Made by a program: the position numbers and the translations under genes
Source: Clostridium sp031626875
GTDB taxonomy: Bacteria > Bacillota > Clostridia > Clostridiales > Clostridiaceae
Assembly (NCBI RefSeq): GCF_031626875.1
Contig: NZ_JANDMF010000028.1
Location: 1-64,000 of the forward strand
DNA: 64,000 nucleotides
Direction: 5' to 3'
Shown here: positions 37,925-47,112 of the stretch, piece by piece
How positions within the stretch are numbered: position 1 is the first letter of the stretch
How the letters are laid out: each line of letters begins with the position of its first letter
The notes under the pieces: model-generated
Told to the model about the DNA's origin: nothing
The model's database searches: none
Seen by the model: the letters and a program-made list of their open reading frames with translations, nothing else

Positions 37925-39271
37925 CTATATTGCAGCTACTGCAACTTCCTTTGCTTTATTACTTATATTGCATATTTCTTGTCTTCCTATAGAATAGTAT
38001 TCTATTTCATTTTCTTTTATCTTTTCGATATCATAACAATTTCTACCATCAAATATAATTGGCGTATTCATAAGATTTATATATTTATCTATTTCCATAG
38101 ATTTTATTTCTTTCCATTCTGTAAATATGAATACCATATCTGCATTTTCTAATGCTTCTTCTGGACTTTTAGCATAATCAATTTCTGTTGGTAATAATTT
38201 TTTGAAGTTTTCTTCTCCAACAGGATCATATGCTATAACTTCTGCTCCTTCACTTAATAATCTTCTAATATTAGGTATTGATGGAGCTTCTCTTAAATCA
38301 TCAGTTCCTGGTTTAAATGTAAGTCCTAGAACAGCTACTTTTAGACCTTTTAAGCTACCAAATCTTTGCTTTGCTTTTCTAAACATTTTATACTTTTGAT
38401 TTTCATTTACTTCTATAGTTGCTTTTATTGTTTTTATTTCATATCCATTATCATTAGCTAACCAATGAAGTGCCTTTGTATCCTTTGGAAAGCATGAACC
38501 ACCATAACCAAGTCCTGCTTTTAAGAACTTATCTCCAATTCTAGGGTCAAAACTCATTCCTTTAGCTACATCTTCAATATTAGCTCCAACTATTTCACAG
38601 AAATTAGCTATTTCATTGATAAATGATATTTTTAAAGCTAAAAAGTCATTTGATGCATACTTTACCATTTCAGCACTTCTTCTATTAGTAACAACTATTG
38701 GTTGATTAAATCTCTCATATACTTCTCTTAATTGATTTTCTGCATATTTTGATTCAACACCTATTACTATCCTATTTCCATGAAGTGTATCAACAACAGC
38801 TGTTCCTTGAGATAAGAATTCTGGATTTGATGCCACTTCAACCCTAACCCTATTTTTAGCATTTTCCTTTAAATATTCTTCTACTTTATCATTAGTTCCT
38901 ATTGGAACTGTTGATTTAACTACAACTAAGCAATCTTTTTCAATATTTTCTGCAATTTGTTTACATACACTAAAAACATAACTTAAGTTAGCAGATCCAT
39001 CTTCTCTCTCTGGAGTTCCTACCCCGATAAATATAATATCTGCATTTTTATATGCATTCTTATAATCTGTTGTAAAATCTAGCCTTCCACTTCTATAATT
39101 TCTATCTAATAATTCGTCTAATCCTGGCTCATATATAGGTGAAATTCCTTGTTTCATTAGATTGACTTTTTTCTCATCTATATCTACACAAGTAACATTA
39201 TGTCCCACTTCTGATAAACAAGCTCCAGTTACTAATCCTACATACCCTGTACCTGCTACTACTATATTCAT
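37925..39271 (-). CDS. ugd: UDP-glucose 6-dehydrogenase
   Basis: 448 residues from the Met at 39271 (MNIVVAGTGYVGLVTGACL), with GGGGGA site; the longer frame from 39307 overlaps the upstream gene. NAD-binding GTGYVG, VVVKSTVPIGT, PEFLSQGTAV, and the catalytic Cys in GLGYGGSCFPKD are present, plus the C-terminal LGLTFKPGTDDLREAPS. It oxidises UDP-Glc to UDP-glucuronic acid, predicting an acidic polymer. Confidence 0.95.
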   Translation of the reverse strand: MNIVVAGTGYVGLVTGACLSEVGHNVTCVDIDEKKVNLMKQGISPIYEPGLDELLDRNYRSGRLDFTTDYKNAYKNADIIFIGVGTPEREDGSANLSYVFSVCKQIAENIEKDCLVVVKSTVPIGTNDKVEEYLKENAKNRVRVEVASNPEFLSQGTAVVDTLHGNRIVIGVESKYAENQLREVYERFNQPIVVTNRRSAEMVKYASNDFLALKISFINEIANFCEIVGANIEDVAKGMSFDPRIGDKFLKAGLGYGGSCFPKDTKALHWLANDNGYEIKTIKATIEVNENQKYKMFRKAKQRFGSLKGLKVAVLGLTFKPGTDDLREAPSIPNIRRLLSEGAEVIAYDPVGEENFKKLLPTEIDYAKSPEEALENADMVFIFTEWKEIKSMEIDKYINLMNTPIIFDGRNCYDIEKIKENEIEYYSIGRQEICNISNKAKEVAVAAI

Positions 39272-39287
39272 ATCTCTAAATCCCCCT

Positions 39288-39953
39288 TTAACTTGCATGT
39301 TTATCACCTAAAAGTACTGAAACTGTTTTTAAAATTAATGACATATCAACTAATATTCCTTTTTCCTTAACATACTTTATGTCAAGTTCCATCCATTCAT
39401 AAAAGCCTATATCATTTCTCCCAGATACCTGCCAGTAGCATGTTAACCCAGGCTTAACACTAAACCTTTCCATCATCCAAGGTTCAAATTCTTTAACTTC
39501 TTCTGGAAGTGATGGTCTCGGTCCCACTAGGCTCATCTCTCCTTTTAATACGTTAATAAGCTGTGGCAGTTCATCAATACTAGTCTTTCTAATAAATGCT
39601 CCCACCTTAGTAACCCTTGGATCTTTCTTAATTTTAAACATTGGTCCATTCATTTCATTTTTTTCTTTAAGCTTATCCTTAAGATCTTCAGCGTCCTGTA
39701 CCATGGACCTAAACTTATACATTTTGAATTCTTTACCTTCAAACCCTACTCTATCTTGTACAAATATCGCCTTTCCTGTACTTTCAATTCTTATAGCAAT
39801 ACTAACAATTAGAAAAACAGGGCTTAATGCAATAATTCCCAAAAATGAGCAAATCACATCTATTAATCTTTTAACAAATGCATAACCAATGCTTATTTCC
39901 TCATACTTCTGCTCATATACTAACTCTTCTTCTGACAACTTAGCATTTTGCAA
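39288..39953 (-). CDS. Initiating undecaprenyl-phosphate sugar-1-phosphate transferase (operon 2)
   Basis: 221 residues, TTG start after GGAGGGG. One membrane segment (VICSFLGIIALSPVFLIVSIAI) and the full polyprenyl transferase core (RVGFEGKEFKMYKFRSM, FIRKTSIDELPQL, PRPSLPEEV, PGLTCYWQVSGR). It starts the repeat unit on the lipid carrier. It is a close paralog of the operon-1 enzyme. Confidence 0.92.
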   Translation of the reverse strand: MQNAKLSEEELVYEQKYEEISIGYAFVKRLIDVICSFLGIIALSPVFLIVSIAIRIESTGKAIFVQDRVGFEGKEFKMYKFRSMVQDAEDLKDKLKEKNEMNGPMFKIKKDPRVTKVGAFIRKTSIDELPQLINVLKGEMSLVGPRPSLPEEVKEFEPWMMERFSVKPGLTCYWQVSGRNDIGFYEWMELDIKYVKEKGILVDMSLILKTVSVLLGDKHAS

Positions 39954-39990
39954 TTTTACCCCTCCTACACCTATAGTTAAAACAATTTAT

Positions 39991-40755
39991 CTATCTAAAA
40001 AATGACATAAAGGATTTTTTCGCTTTGATTTTATCTCCTCGAAATTCTATTTCCCCATCTTTAAGTAATTTAATAGAACTCTCTTCAAAAAAATCTCTAT
40101 ACATTTTATTTTTTTCTATGGCTAACTTAATGCCTTCTGAAATATTTGCTCTTCTATTAGTATTATTATGAGCATCTGAACCTATAAAGTTATATATTCC
40201 ATTCTCTAGCAATATACCTGCAGTCTTTTTAACCTTAGTTCCAAAATCTCCAACTATACTACCTGCATTCATCTGAAATAGTATTCCTTCATCTACAAAT
40301 TTATTAATAAAAGAAGGCTCCTCCATTATGAATTTATATCTTTCTGGATGAGCTAAGATAGGTACTATTCCAAGTACTTGAAGTTCATATATTATGTCAA
40401 ACACATCACTTTCAAACTTTTCCATAGGAAGTTCAAAAAGCATGTATCGAGAATCATTAATGGTCCCTATTATTCCATTTTTATAATCCTCTATCATATT
40501 TTCTGAATAATAGACTTCTTGTCCATAATTCACATTTATATTAATTCCCTCATAAGCTGCTATCTTATTTAGGTTTTCTACCATTTCTTTAACTTCATCA
40601 TAAGGGGTTTCTCCATATCCCCTGCAAAAATGAGGTGTTGCAACGATTTCAGTAATTCCATCTTTTTCTGCCTCTCTAAGCATGTCCAATGTCATAACTC
40701 TATCCTTTGAGCCATCATCTATCTCTGGCAAAATGTGAGAATGAATGTCTATCAT
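39991..40755 (-). CDS. cpsB: CpsB-like PHP-family tyrosine-protein phosphatase
   Basis: 254 residues from ATG 40755, which follows the cpsD stop by one base; a longer frame overlaps cpsD. PHP motifs are intact: MIDIHSHILPEIDDGS, VATPHFCRG, PILAHPERY, GSDAHN. This manganese-dependent phosphatase removes phosphate from the CpsD tyrosine tail. It is the only such gene in the window, in the operon whose CpsD has tyrosines. Confidence 0.92.
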   Translation of the reverse strand: MIDIHSHILPEIDDGSKDRVMTLDMLREAEKDGITEIVATPHFCRGYGETPYDEVKEMVENLNKIAAYEGININVNYGQEVYYSENMIEDYKNGIIGTINDSRYMLFELPMEKFESDVFDIIYELQVLGIVPILAHPERYKFIMEEPSFINKFVDEGILFQMNAGSIVGDFGTKVKKTAGILLENGIYNFIGSDAHNNTNRRANISEGIKLAIEKNKMYRDFFEESSIKLLKDGEIEFRGDKIKAKKSFMSFFR

Positions 40756-40756
40756 A

Positions 40757-41419
40757 CTACTCTTTACCCTCATTTCCATAATAGTAATAATATTTTTTTC
40801 TAGTATTCTCTATACCGTTTAATACGATTCCTAATATATTAGCTCCAACTTTGTCTAATAGAGATTTTGCTTGGATAACTGTATCTCTCTTTGTTCTTTC
40901 TGCTCTTACTACTAATATTGTTCCATCTGCTTTAGTTGAAAGTATTTGTGCATCAGTAACAGCATGAAGTGGAGCTGAATCTAAAATTATAATATCGTAG
41001 TAATCTTTAAGTTCTTTTAAAAGCTTGCTCATGGCCTTAGACCCTAGCATTTCTGCTGGATTTGGTGGTAATTTCCCTGAAGTTAGTACACTTAAATGAT
41101 TATTATATTCATGTACTGCTGAATTAATTTTTTCTTTTCCTATTAATACATCTGAAAGGCCTACTAGATTTGAAATTCTAAATTGTTTATGTAATGCAGG
41201 TTTTCTTAAATCACAATCTATGATTATAGTGTTTTTCTCTGTTTGGGCAAATGATAAGGCTAAATTTCCTGCCGTTGTAGACTTACCTTCACCTGGTTCT
41301 GAACTTGTAACAACTATTGTTCTTATCTCTTCATCAAATGAGGAATACTGTATATTTGTTCTTAATGTTCTATATGATTCTGCCGTAATTGACTTTGGTT
41401 TCTTCTCTACTATAAACAT
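40757..41419 (-). CDS. cpsD: CpsD-type tyrosine autokinase (BY-kinase)
   Basis: 220 residues. Walker A SSEPGEGKSTTAGNL, Walker A' IDCDLRKP and Walker B LDSAPLHAVTDA are all intact, and the C-terminus carries a KKYYYYYGNEGKE tyrosine cluster, the autophosphorylation site. Works with CpsC and CpsB to cycle phosphorylation and control polymer export and length. About 65-70% identical by eye to the operon-1 homolog, except in the catalytic and tail motifs. Confidence 0.93.
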   Translation of the reverse strand: MFIVEKKPKSITAESYRTLRTNIQYSSFDEEIRTIVVTSSEPGEGKSTTAGNLALSFAQTEKNTIIIDCDLRKPALHKQFRISNLVGLSDVLIGKEKINSAVHEYNNHLSVLTSGKLPPNPAEMLGSKAMSKLLKELKDYYDIIILDSAPLHAVTDAQILSTKADGTILVVRAERTKRDTVIQAKSLLDKVGANILGIVLNGIENTRKKYYYYYGNEGKE

Positions 41420-41430
41420 CCTACACTCCT

Positions 41431-42117
41431 TTAATTTACGCTTTCTGTATTAGGTATAGCTCCAAGCACTGGGATACCTACTATATTTTCCACCTGTTGT
41501 TTATCCTTAAAGGTGTTGTCCAAGAATTCAAGTAATAATGATAATCCTGCACCTACCATAAATCCTAATACTAATGCTATAGCTATATTAAGTTTCTTAT
41601 TTGGACTCACTGGACTTTCAGGTAATGTAACGCTTTCTACAACTTTTACATTTGCATTAGCAATTAGTTCATTTGACGTTTTTATAAACTCATCAGTTAT
41701 AGCTTCCACTACATCCCTAGATTCTTGTGGATTTCCACTTTTATATGTAATAGTAAGTATTTGAGTACTTGCTAAAGGTTCAACACTAAGTCCTGATTTT
41801 ACAGTACTTGCTTTTACATCTAATCCTTTCTCATCGATTGCTCTAGTGATTAGATCATTTGTTGTTACAACATCTGCATATGTCTTTAATAAGCTTTGAT
41901 ACATTTGAACATCTGTATTATTGTATTTTTCATCAGCTGTTTCTCCACTTTCCTTACCTATAAATAACTTTGTACTGGCTTGATATTTTGGTTTAATTAT
42001 AAAAAAGCTTACAACTGTAGCCACTATAACTGCTACTAATGTAATACCTAGAATAAGCTGCCATCTACTTTTCAGGGCATCTACTATATCTTCTATTTTT
42101 ATGTTCTCTTCGTTCAT
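41431..42117 (-). CDS. cpsC: CpsC-like polysaccharide co-polymerase / kinase activator (operon 2)
   Basis: 228 residues, GGAGG site. Two membrane segments (about 18-40 and 172-195), Wzz domain with YQASTKLFIGKES, LPESPVSPNKKLNIAIALVLG proline motif before TM2, and a short cytoplasmic tail for CpsD activation. First gene of operon 2; closely similar to the operon-1 copy. Confidence 0.92.
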   Translation of the reverse strand: MNEENIKIEDIVDALKSRWQLILGITLVAVIVATVVSFFIIKPKYQASTKLFIGKESGETADEKYNNTDVQMYQSLLKTYADVVTTNDLITRAIDEKGLDVKASTVKSGLSVEPLASTQILTITYKSGNPQESRDVVEAITDEFIKTSNELIANANVKVVESVTLPESPVSPNKKLNIAIALVLGFMVGAGLSLLLEFLDNTFKDKQQVENIVGIPVLGAIPNTESVN

Positions 42118-42175
42118 TATTTTCCTCCATATTTGTTACTAAAATAATTCAACTTTCCCTTGCGTATCGAGAACT

Positions 42176-42204
42176 ATTATACCATTCTTTCTATATTTTG
42201 TTAA
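42176..42204 (-). promoter_or_regulatory. Promoter of polysaccharide operon 2
   Basis: Minus strand: TTAACA (42204-42199), exactly 17 bases, TATAAT (42181-42176), leader about 50 bases. Box sequences and spacing match those before operon 1. Confidence 0.7.
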
Positions 42205-42537
42205 GTATTATGTTTTTCCCCATATTCACCATCATTATTCTTTTTTCTCCATTATATTACACAATTCTATTTTTATGTATTTTTTCATTTTTCTATTTAA
42301 ACATTTTTGATATAGTGATAAAGTAAATATAGAACAACTGTAAATACTAGAAACAAATGCTTTGAGCACTTAAATTAATTTGGTGGTACATTTTTATAAA
42401 TAAGTGTATGCAATTATATTTTGTGACATTTTGTTGACATAATCCCAATTTATAATAGTGTTATCCATATTAATGAATATTTTTTGGATATTTTATAGAA
42501 TTTTGATTAAAGTATTGAATTTTAAGGAGGTTTTTTT
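42205..42537. other. Divergent intergenic region between operon 2 and galE
   Basis: AT-rich, no open frame of note. A TTGACA at 42432-42437 and a TATAAT nearby are only 11 bases apart, too close for a standard promoter pair, so the galE promoter is not fixed. AAGGAGG before the galE ATG is clear. Confidence 0.35.
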
Positions 42538-43524
42538 ATGTCTATTCTCGTTTGTGGGGGAGCTGGCTATATTGGAAGTCATATGGTAGCTCATTTGTTA
42601 GAAAGTAATGAAGATGTAGTAGTCTTGGATAATTTGGAAAAAGGCCACAAGGATGCTCTTCTAGGTGGAAAACTTTATGTTGGTGATTTACGGGACAAGG
42701 AAATTTTAAATAAGGTATTCACTGAAAATAAAATTGATGCTGTTATTGATTTTGCTGCATACTCTCTTGTTGGTGAAAGTATGAGTGAACCACTAAAGTA
42801 TTTTAATAACAATGTGTATGGAACTATTAATTTATTGGAGGCTATGAAGGAGCATGGAGTTAAGAATATAGTATTCTCTTCTACTGCTGCCACATATGGT
42901 GAACCTAAATTTATTCCAATAACTGAAAATAGTGAAACTGTTCCAACTAATGCATATGGAGAATCTAAATTATTGGTTGAAAAGATTTTACGTTGGTGTG
43001 ACCATGCTTATGGAATTAAGTATACTGTTTTAAGATATTTTAATGCTGCTGGTGCTCATGTTAATGGTAAGATTGGTGAAGATCATTCTCCTGAAACTCA
43101 TTTAATTCCTCTTATCTTAGATGTTGCTTTAGGTAATAGGGAAAAAATTATGATGTTTGGTGATGATTATGACACTAAGGATGGCACATGTATTAGAGAT
43201 TATATTCATGTAAGTGATTTGGCTAAAGCTCATTCTTTAGCTCTTAAGAGATTAAAAGCTGGTGGAGAAAGTGCTACTTATAATTTAGGAAATGGTACTG
43301 GATTCTCTGTTAAGGAAATGGTTGAAGTTGCTAGAAAGGTAACTGGACATGCTATTCCTGCAGAAGTTGCTCCAAGAAGAGCTGGTGATCCTGGAGTGTT
43401 AATAGCTTCATCTGAAAAAGCTATTAATGAACTTGGATGGAAGCCAGAATTTAATGATGTTGAAACTATTATCAGTACTGCTTGGAAATGGCTTAAAAAT
43501 CATCCTCAAGGATATGTTGAATAA
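42538..43524 (+). CDS. galE: UDP-glucose 4-epimerase
   Basis: 328 residues, AAGGAGG site. Rossmann GGAGYIGSHMV, catalytic Ser/Thr region FSSTAATYG and Y-x3-K in TNAYGESKLL, then VLRYFNAAGAH: a full-length GalE of the short-chain dehydrogenase family. It interconverts UDP-Glc and UDP-Gal (or the N-acetyl forms) and can feed both polysaccharide operons. Divergent from operon 2, with its own terminator. Confidence 0.95.
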   Translation: MSILVCGGAGYIGSHMVAHLLESNEDVVVLDNLEKGHKDALLGGKLYVGDLRDKEILNKVFTENKIDAVIDFAAYSLVGESMSEPLKYFNNNVYGTINLLEAMKEHGVKNIVFSSTAATYGEPKFIPITENSETVPTNAYGESKLLVEKILRWCDHAYGIKYTVLRYFNAAGAHVNGKIGEDHSPETHLIPLILDVALGNREKIMMFGDDYDTKDGTCIRDYIHVSDLAKAHSLALKRLKAGGESATYNLGNGTGFSVKEMVEVARKVTGHAIPAEVAPRRAGDPGVLIASSEKAINELGWKPEFNDVETIISTAWKWLKNHPQGYVE

Positions 43525-43569
43525 TAGGAAATTATTTTTTTATAAATATGGTCATATTTTTATGCCAAA

Positions 43570-43604
43570 AGGCTATTCATTTTTTATGGATAGCTTATTT
43601 TTTT
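43570..43604 (+). terminator. Terminator of galE
   Basis: AAGGCTATTCAT / ATGGATAGCTT imperfect stem followed by ATTTTTTTG. Confidence 0.75.
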
Positions 43605-43842
43605 GTCTTATACTTTTTTATTTGCTTTTTAAAGGACTTCTTCCTAAACGTCTATGAATAAGATATTTGGTGTCTTTTCTATTGTTCCTTCTTAAAAGAG
43701 AAACGATAAAACGAATTTGATTATTATTCTCATTTAGTATATAATAACTACTGACTAATCCATATTAAGTAATATAATGAAAATTTCACTAAATATCATT
43801 ATGCAAGTTATGGATCTTTGTATTAAAAAAGGGGGAAGATAA
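43605..43842. other. Non-coding stretch before the surface-protein pair
   Basis: Contains a short AAACGTCTATG... AAAACGA region but no gene or recognisable element. A GGGGG ribosome site precedes the ATG at 43843. Confidence 0.4.
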
Positions 43843-44343
43843 ATGAGAAAATTAATGATAAAAAGAATATTAATATTAGCTACTGCACTTTTTACAATCA
43901 CTGGAATATCATTAATGTCAGCTTCAGGAAAAAGCTTAATCAATTCTACTGCAAAAAATGAAAAAGTAGCTATAGAAAATACAAAAGTTGAAAATTTTAA
44001 GGAAGAAAATAAAGACAATAAGCCTACTAACGATAGACCTAATGGAGAAATTAAAAATATTAGTAGTGAGGAAAAACAAAGAAGTGAAGCTTTAGAGAAA
44101 AACACTTTCGTAAAAAGAATTCAAATTAATTCAGTTGGACCTATAAAATATCTTTCAATATTATTTCAAGAAGGAAGTATAGAGGATTATTCATATGAGT
44201 TTGATGGAAAAGATATTACTACTACCTTTACAAAAGTTTCAACTGAAGGTAATGTAATTAAACATGAATTGAAAGATGGAGAAAAAAAATTAGTAATAAA
44301 GCAGAAATCTACAGGAAAAAGTGTACTATATGAGATTAAATAA
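43843..44343 (+). CDS. Secreted protein of unknown function
   Basis: 166 residues. Signal peptide (about 1-30, ILILATALFTITGISLMSASG), then a Lys/Glu/Asn-rich disordered stretch (35-90), then a compact beta-rich C-terminal domain (about 92-166; FVKRIQINSVGPIKYLSILFQEGSIEDYSYEFDG). No family recognised. It precedes the HID/DUF1533-like gene by 27 bases and is probably co-transcribed, so a joint surface role is likely. Confidence 0.7.
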   Translation: MRKLMIKRILILATALFTITGISLMSASGKSLINSTAKNEKVAIENTKVENFKEENKDNKPTNDRPNGEIKNISSEEKQRSEALEKNTFVKRIQINSVGPIKYLSILFQEGSIEDYSYEFDGKDITTTFTKVSTEGNVIKHELKDGEKKLVIKQKSTGKSVLYEIK

Positions 44344-44370
44344 TTTAAATAAAAAAGGGGAATGAATTAA

Positions 44371-46131
44371 ATGAAAGGAAAGAAAATTTACTTAATTATT
44401 GCAACAATTTTATGCATATCATCCAATACTGCTCTTGCAGCTCCCTATGAAGTTTTTACAAAAACATCCTTAGAAGCTTGGGATTATTATAATACACAAT
44501 ATGACGAAAATGGAAAGATAAGATATTTTCCTCAAAAAACAACTTTTTCAATAAACAACAATTCAAATACAACTGATTCAAATTATATGAAGGTTGTTAA
44601 AGTTAATTTTGGGTCTAATGCAGAGCTTTCATATGATAATAATAATGATAATTATTCAAAATGGGTTGCTGCTATTTCAAAAATAACAGTAGTAAAGTTA
44701 GATGGTTTACCTATGATGGGAGAAGAAATTGGATATGAAAAAAAAGCTGGAAAACTAATATTAAAGACTGAAAAAATAGAAGGCAATGGAATTTATAAAG
44801 TTAAAATTTCTGCTGATGGCTATAATGATATAAATCTAAATATTGATATTATAAAACCCGCCCCTAAACTGTTAATTAAAGGCGATTCATATCCTATCAA
44901 ATTAAATAGCAAAAATTATTTTGAAATTGATACAAATGCATTTTCATATGTTTTTAACAATCCTATATATGATGTGCTATTAGATGGACAAAGTTTAAAT
45001 AAAGATGAATATAGTATTATAAACTATTTAATTACTCTTAATGATAGAGCTATTAAAGATGCAGGACAACACGAATTAGTAGTGAAAATGTATGGATATG
45101 AAGATTCATCTATTAAATTTATAGCAGAGGATGAAAATGGACAAGCTGTTAATAAATTATCATCTATTGCTAAAAAAGTATCTAATATATATAAAAAAAG
45201 CCCAACTAATTTCAATGAAGTTGATGTAATATCATCAGCAACAAAAACAAATGCAGCTACAGTTCCAGCATTTTTAGTTTTTAGATTTGATGAAATTGCA
45301 AATGCAATTATTTTAAAAGATCAGGGACTTGAAACAGCTGAATCCAAAGAGACTCTTGCATGGTGGAATAGTGTAAGAAAGGAGTCATTAAGAGATGAAA
45401 ACTCAAAAGTTCTTTATGATTGGAATGATTTTGTTAATAAGGTATCAGAATCTTTAGTTAATGGGAAAATTTTGAGTTTTGAGAATTATGTTAAAGATGG
45501 AGGTAAAACTCATTATGTAGATACTTTTGAAGTAAAATATGTTCTTGAAGATGGAAAATTAGGTGAACCTTTTGATTTGGGTGAACTGCTATCAAACTCA
45601 GCACCAACACCTAAAGTCATTTATTCTGATTGGAAGAAAGGGGTTAAAATAAACTTTGAAGCTAATGCTAATTGGACAAATTCCATTACTAATATAGAAG
45701 TAAATGGAACTGAATTATATAAAAATGAGTATAGTTTAACAAATGAAAGCATTGATTTTAAAAATATTTCACAAAGATTCTCTTCAGGAGATAATGAGAT
45801 AACTATTATTGCTTCTGGATATAAAACTGTTAAAGTAAAAGTTAATATGAATAAAACTCTTAATCTTTCATTAGAAAAAACTAAATATTATATTGGTAAT
45901 GATGTTGTTATTAAGGGGTTACCTAAGGATTTCTCTGGTATAAATGTTAAATTGAACGGAGAAAATGTATCTGAATTTAGTCAAACAGGTCAATCAAATA
46001 CTTATAAAGTAGATAATGGTAAAATTATTTTAAATAAATCTTTATTTAAAGAAGTTGGAGCTAAATCAATATTTATTAATATTTATGGATATAATGAAGT
46101 ACGTATTGATTTTGAAGTTTCAAAAATATAA
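44371..46131 (+). CDS. Secreted surface protein with DUF1533/HID-like repeats
   Basis: 586 residues; signal peptide 1-23 (IIATILCISSNTALA). Several units of the form V-LDG-x-L-x-x-x-x-Y, I-L-x-x-x-x-x-x-x-G-x-(H/Y)-x-(L/V)-x-(I/V)-x-x-x-G-Y-x-(D/T)-x-x-(I/V/L) (e.g. YDVLLDGQSLNKDEYSI ending VVKMYGYEDSSIKF, and IEVNGTELYKNEYSL ending TIIASGYKTVKVKV) match the hemoglobin-interacting/DUF1533 module of clostridial and streptococcal surface proteins. At least three or four copies are seen; no sortase motif. Ligand unknown. Confidence 0.7.
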   Translation: MKGKKIYLIIATILCISSNTALAAPYEVFTKTSLEAWDYYNTQYDENGKIRYFPQKTTFSINNNSNTTDSNYMKVVKVNFGSNAELSYDNNNDNYSKWVAAISKITVVKLDGLPMMGEEIGYEKKAGKLILKTEKIEGNGIYKVKISADGYNDINLNIDIIKPAPKLLIKGDSYPIKLNSKNYFEIDTNAFSYVFNNPIYDVLLDGQSLNKDEYSIINYLITLNDRAIKDAGQHELVVKMYGYEDSSIKFIAEDENGQAVNKLSSIAKKVSNIYKKSPTNFNEVDVISSATKTNAATVPAFLVFRFDEIANAIILKDQGLETAESKETLAWWNSVRKESLRDENSKVLYDWNDFVNKVSESLVNGKILSFENYVKDGGKTHYVDTFEVKYVLEDGKLGEPFDLGELLSNSAPTPKVIYSDWKKGVKINFEANANWTNSITNIEVNGTELYKNEYSLTNESIDFKNISQRFSSGDNEITIIASGYKTVKVKVNMNKTLNLSLEKTKYYIGNDVVIKGLPKDFSGINVKLNGENVSEFSQTGQSNTYKVDNGKIILNKSLFKEVGAKSIFINIYGYNEVRIDFEVSKI

Positions 46132-46152
46132 CTCCCTTTGCTAGCATATTCT

Positions 46153-46200
46153 TAGGGAATGTAGATAGATTTGTGTAAAACAAATCTACTTACATCCCTA
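46153..46200 (+). terminator. Long hairpin after the HID-like gene
   Basis: TAGGGAATGTAGATAGATTTG pairs imperfectly with CAAATCTACTTACATCCCTA. A duplicated ATTCTTCTCCATATATAT follows at 46200-46243. Likely terminator for the upstream gene, without a long T-run. Confidence 0.55.
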
Positions 46201-46317
46201 TTCTTCTCCATATATATTCTTATATTCTTCTCCATATATATGGGCCACTTATACACTATACTAGCATTAACACAGTGGATCATAATAAAACTTTCTTAAA
46301 CTTAAATAATACAAAAT

Positions 46318-47028
46318 CTATATGTATTTTAATTTACTTCTTACATCATGAGTTTCTAAATCTGCTAATCTAACCGGTATAGGTAGTCTACTTTCTTTAT
46401 TGATTAAATTTAATGTTATATCCATTGTAGTATCTAAATCTATAAAATTTCCACAGGATATGAATATAGGTTTAACTTTTTCTCTAGTTCTAAGAGCTCT
46501 GCCATATACTTCTTCATTTATGATAATGTCCTTATATGAACCTGTCTCTTCACTTGGCATATGAAAATCTATACCATCTATCTTTAAATAGCTTTTTGCT
46601 ATTCCTATTGTAGGTTTGTCTAAGAAAAATGATGCATGTGTTGCTATTCCCATATGATTAAAATGTAAATATCCATTTCCATCAAACATAAATATATCTG
46701 GATCTGCTGTTAATTTTTTTGCAGCTTCAATTACTAGTGGTAATTCTCTAAAAGCTAAGAATCCTGGAATATATGGCACTGTTATTTCTCCAAAGCTTTC
46801 TACCTTTTCTATTACTTCTTTTGTATTATAATCAATTACAACTATACAGCAAGCTCCATAATGTTTATCATCTTTCTCCCAATATGCTAAATCTACTCCT
46901 GCTATTAATTTAATTTCATCTTTTTTAAATGAATTTTTTAGTTCTATTCTTTTTGCTAATTTATTTTGTATTTCTTTAAATTCTTCTTCTGAACTTAAAT
47001 TGAAATTATGCACATCTTTTGTTCTCAT
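46318..47028 (-). CDS. nfi: Endonuclease V
   Basis: 236 residues, usual length. IAGVDLAYWEKDDKHYGAC, TVPYIPGFLAFRELP, MFDGNGYLHFNHMGIATHASFFLDKPTIGIAKS and VYGRALRTREKVKPIFISCGN are the family blocks, with the catalytic Asp/Glu (D in GVD, E in FRE, D in FDGNG). It nicks DNA (or RNA) near deoxyinosine for repair. A standalone housekeeping-type gene with a GGAG site. Confidence 0.95.
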   Translation of the reverse strand: MRTKDVHNFNLSSEEEFKEIQNKLAKRIELKNSFKKDEIKLIAGVDLAYWEKDDKHYGACCIVVIDYNTKEVIEKVESFGEITVPYIPGFLAFRELPLVIEAAKKLTADPDIFMFDGNGYLHFNHMGIATHASFFLDKPTIGIAKSYLKIDGIDFHMPSEETGSYKDIIINEEVYGRALRTREKVKPIFISCGNFIDLDTTMDITLNLINKESRLPIPVRLADLETHDVRSKLKYI

Positions 47029-47058
47029 GAATTTTTATTTCTCCTTCTAATATAAAAA

Positions 47059-47100
47059 TACTCTATAAAATAGATTTTTTATATTCTACTTTATAGAGTA
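47059..47100 (-). terminator. Hairpin after the Rpn-family fragment
   Basis: TACTCTATAAAATAGA / TCTACTTTATAGAGTA, 13 bases past the fragment's stop. Confidence 0.6.
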
Positions 47101-47112
47101 AATATAATTTGT

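Noticed and set aside
37625..38152. 175-residue plus-strand frame
   Set aside because: Spans the junction of manC and ugd in antisense and has no ribosome site or domain.
42432..42450. galE promoter from TTGACA and TATAAT
   Set aside because: The two boxes are only 11 bases apart, too close to act as a pair.
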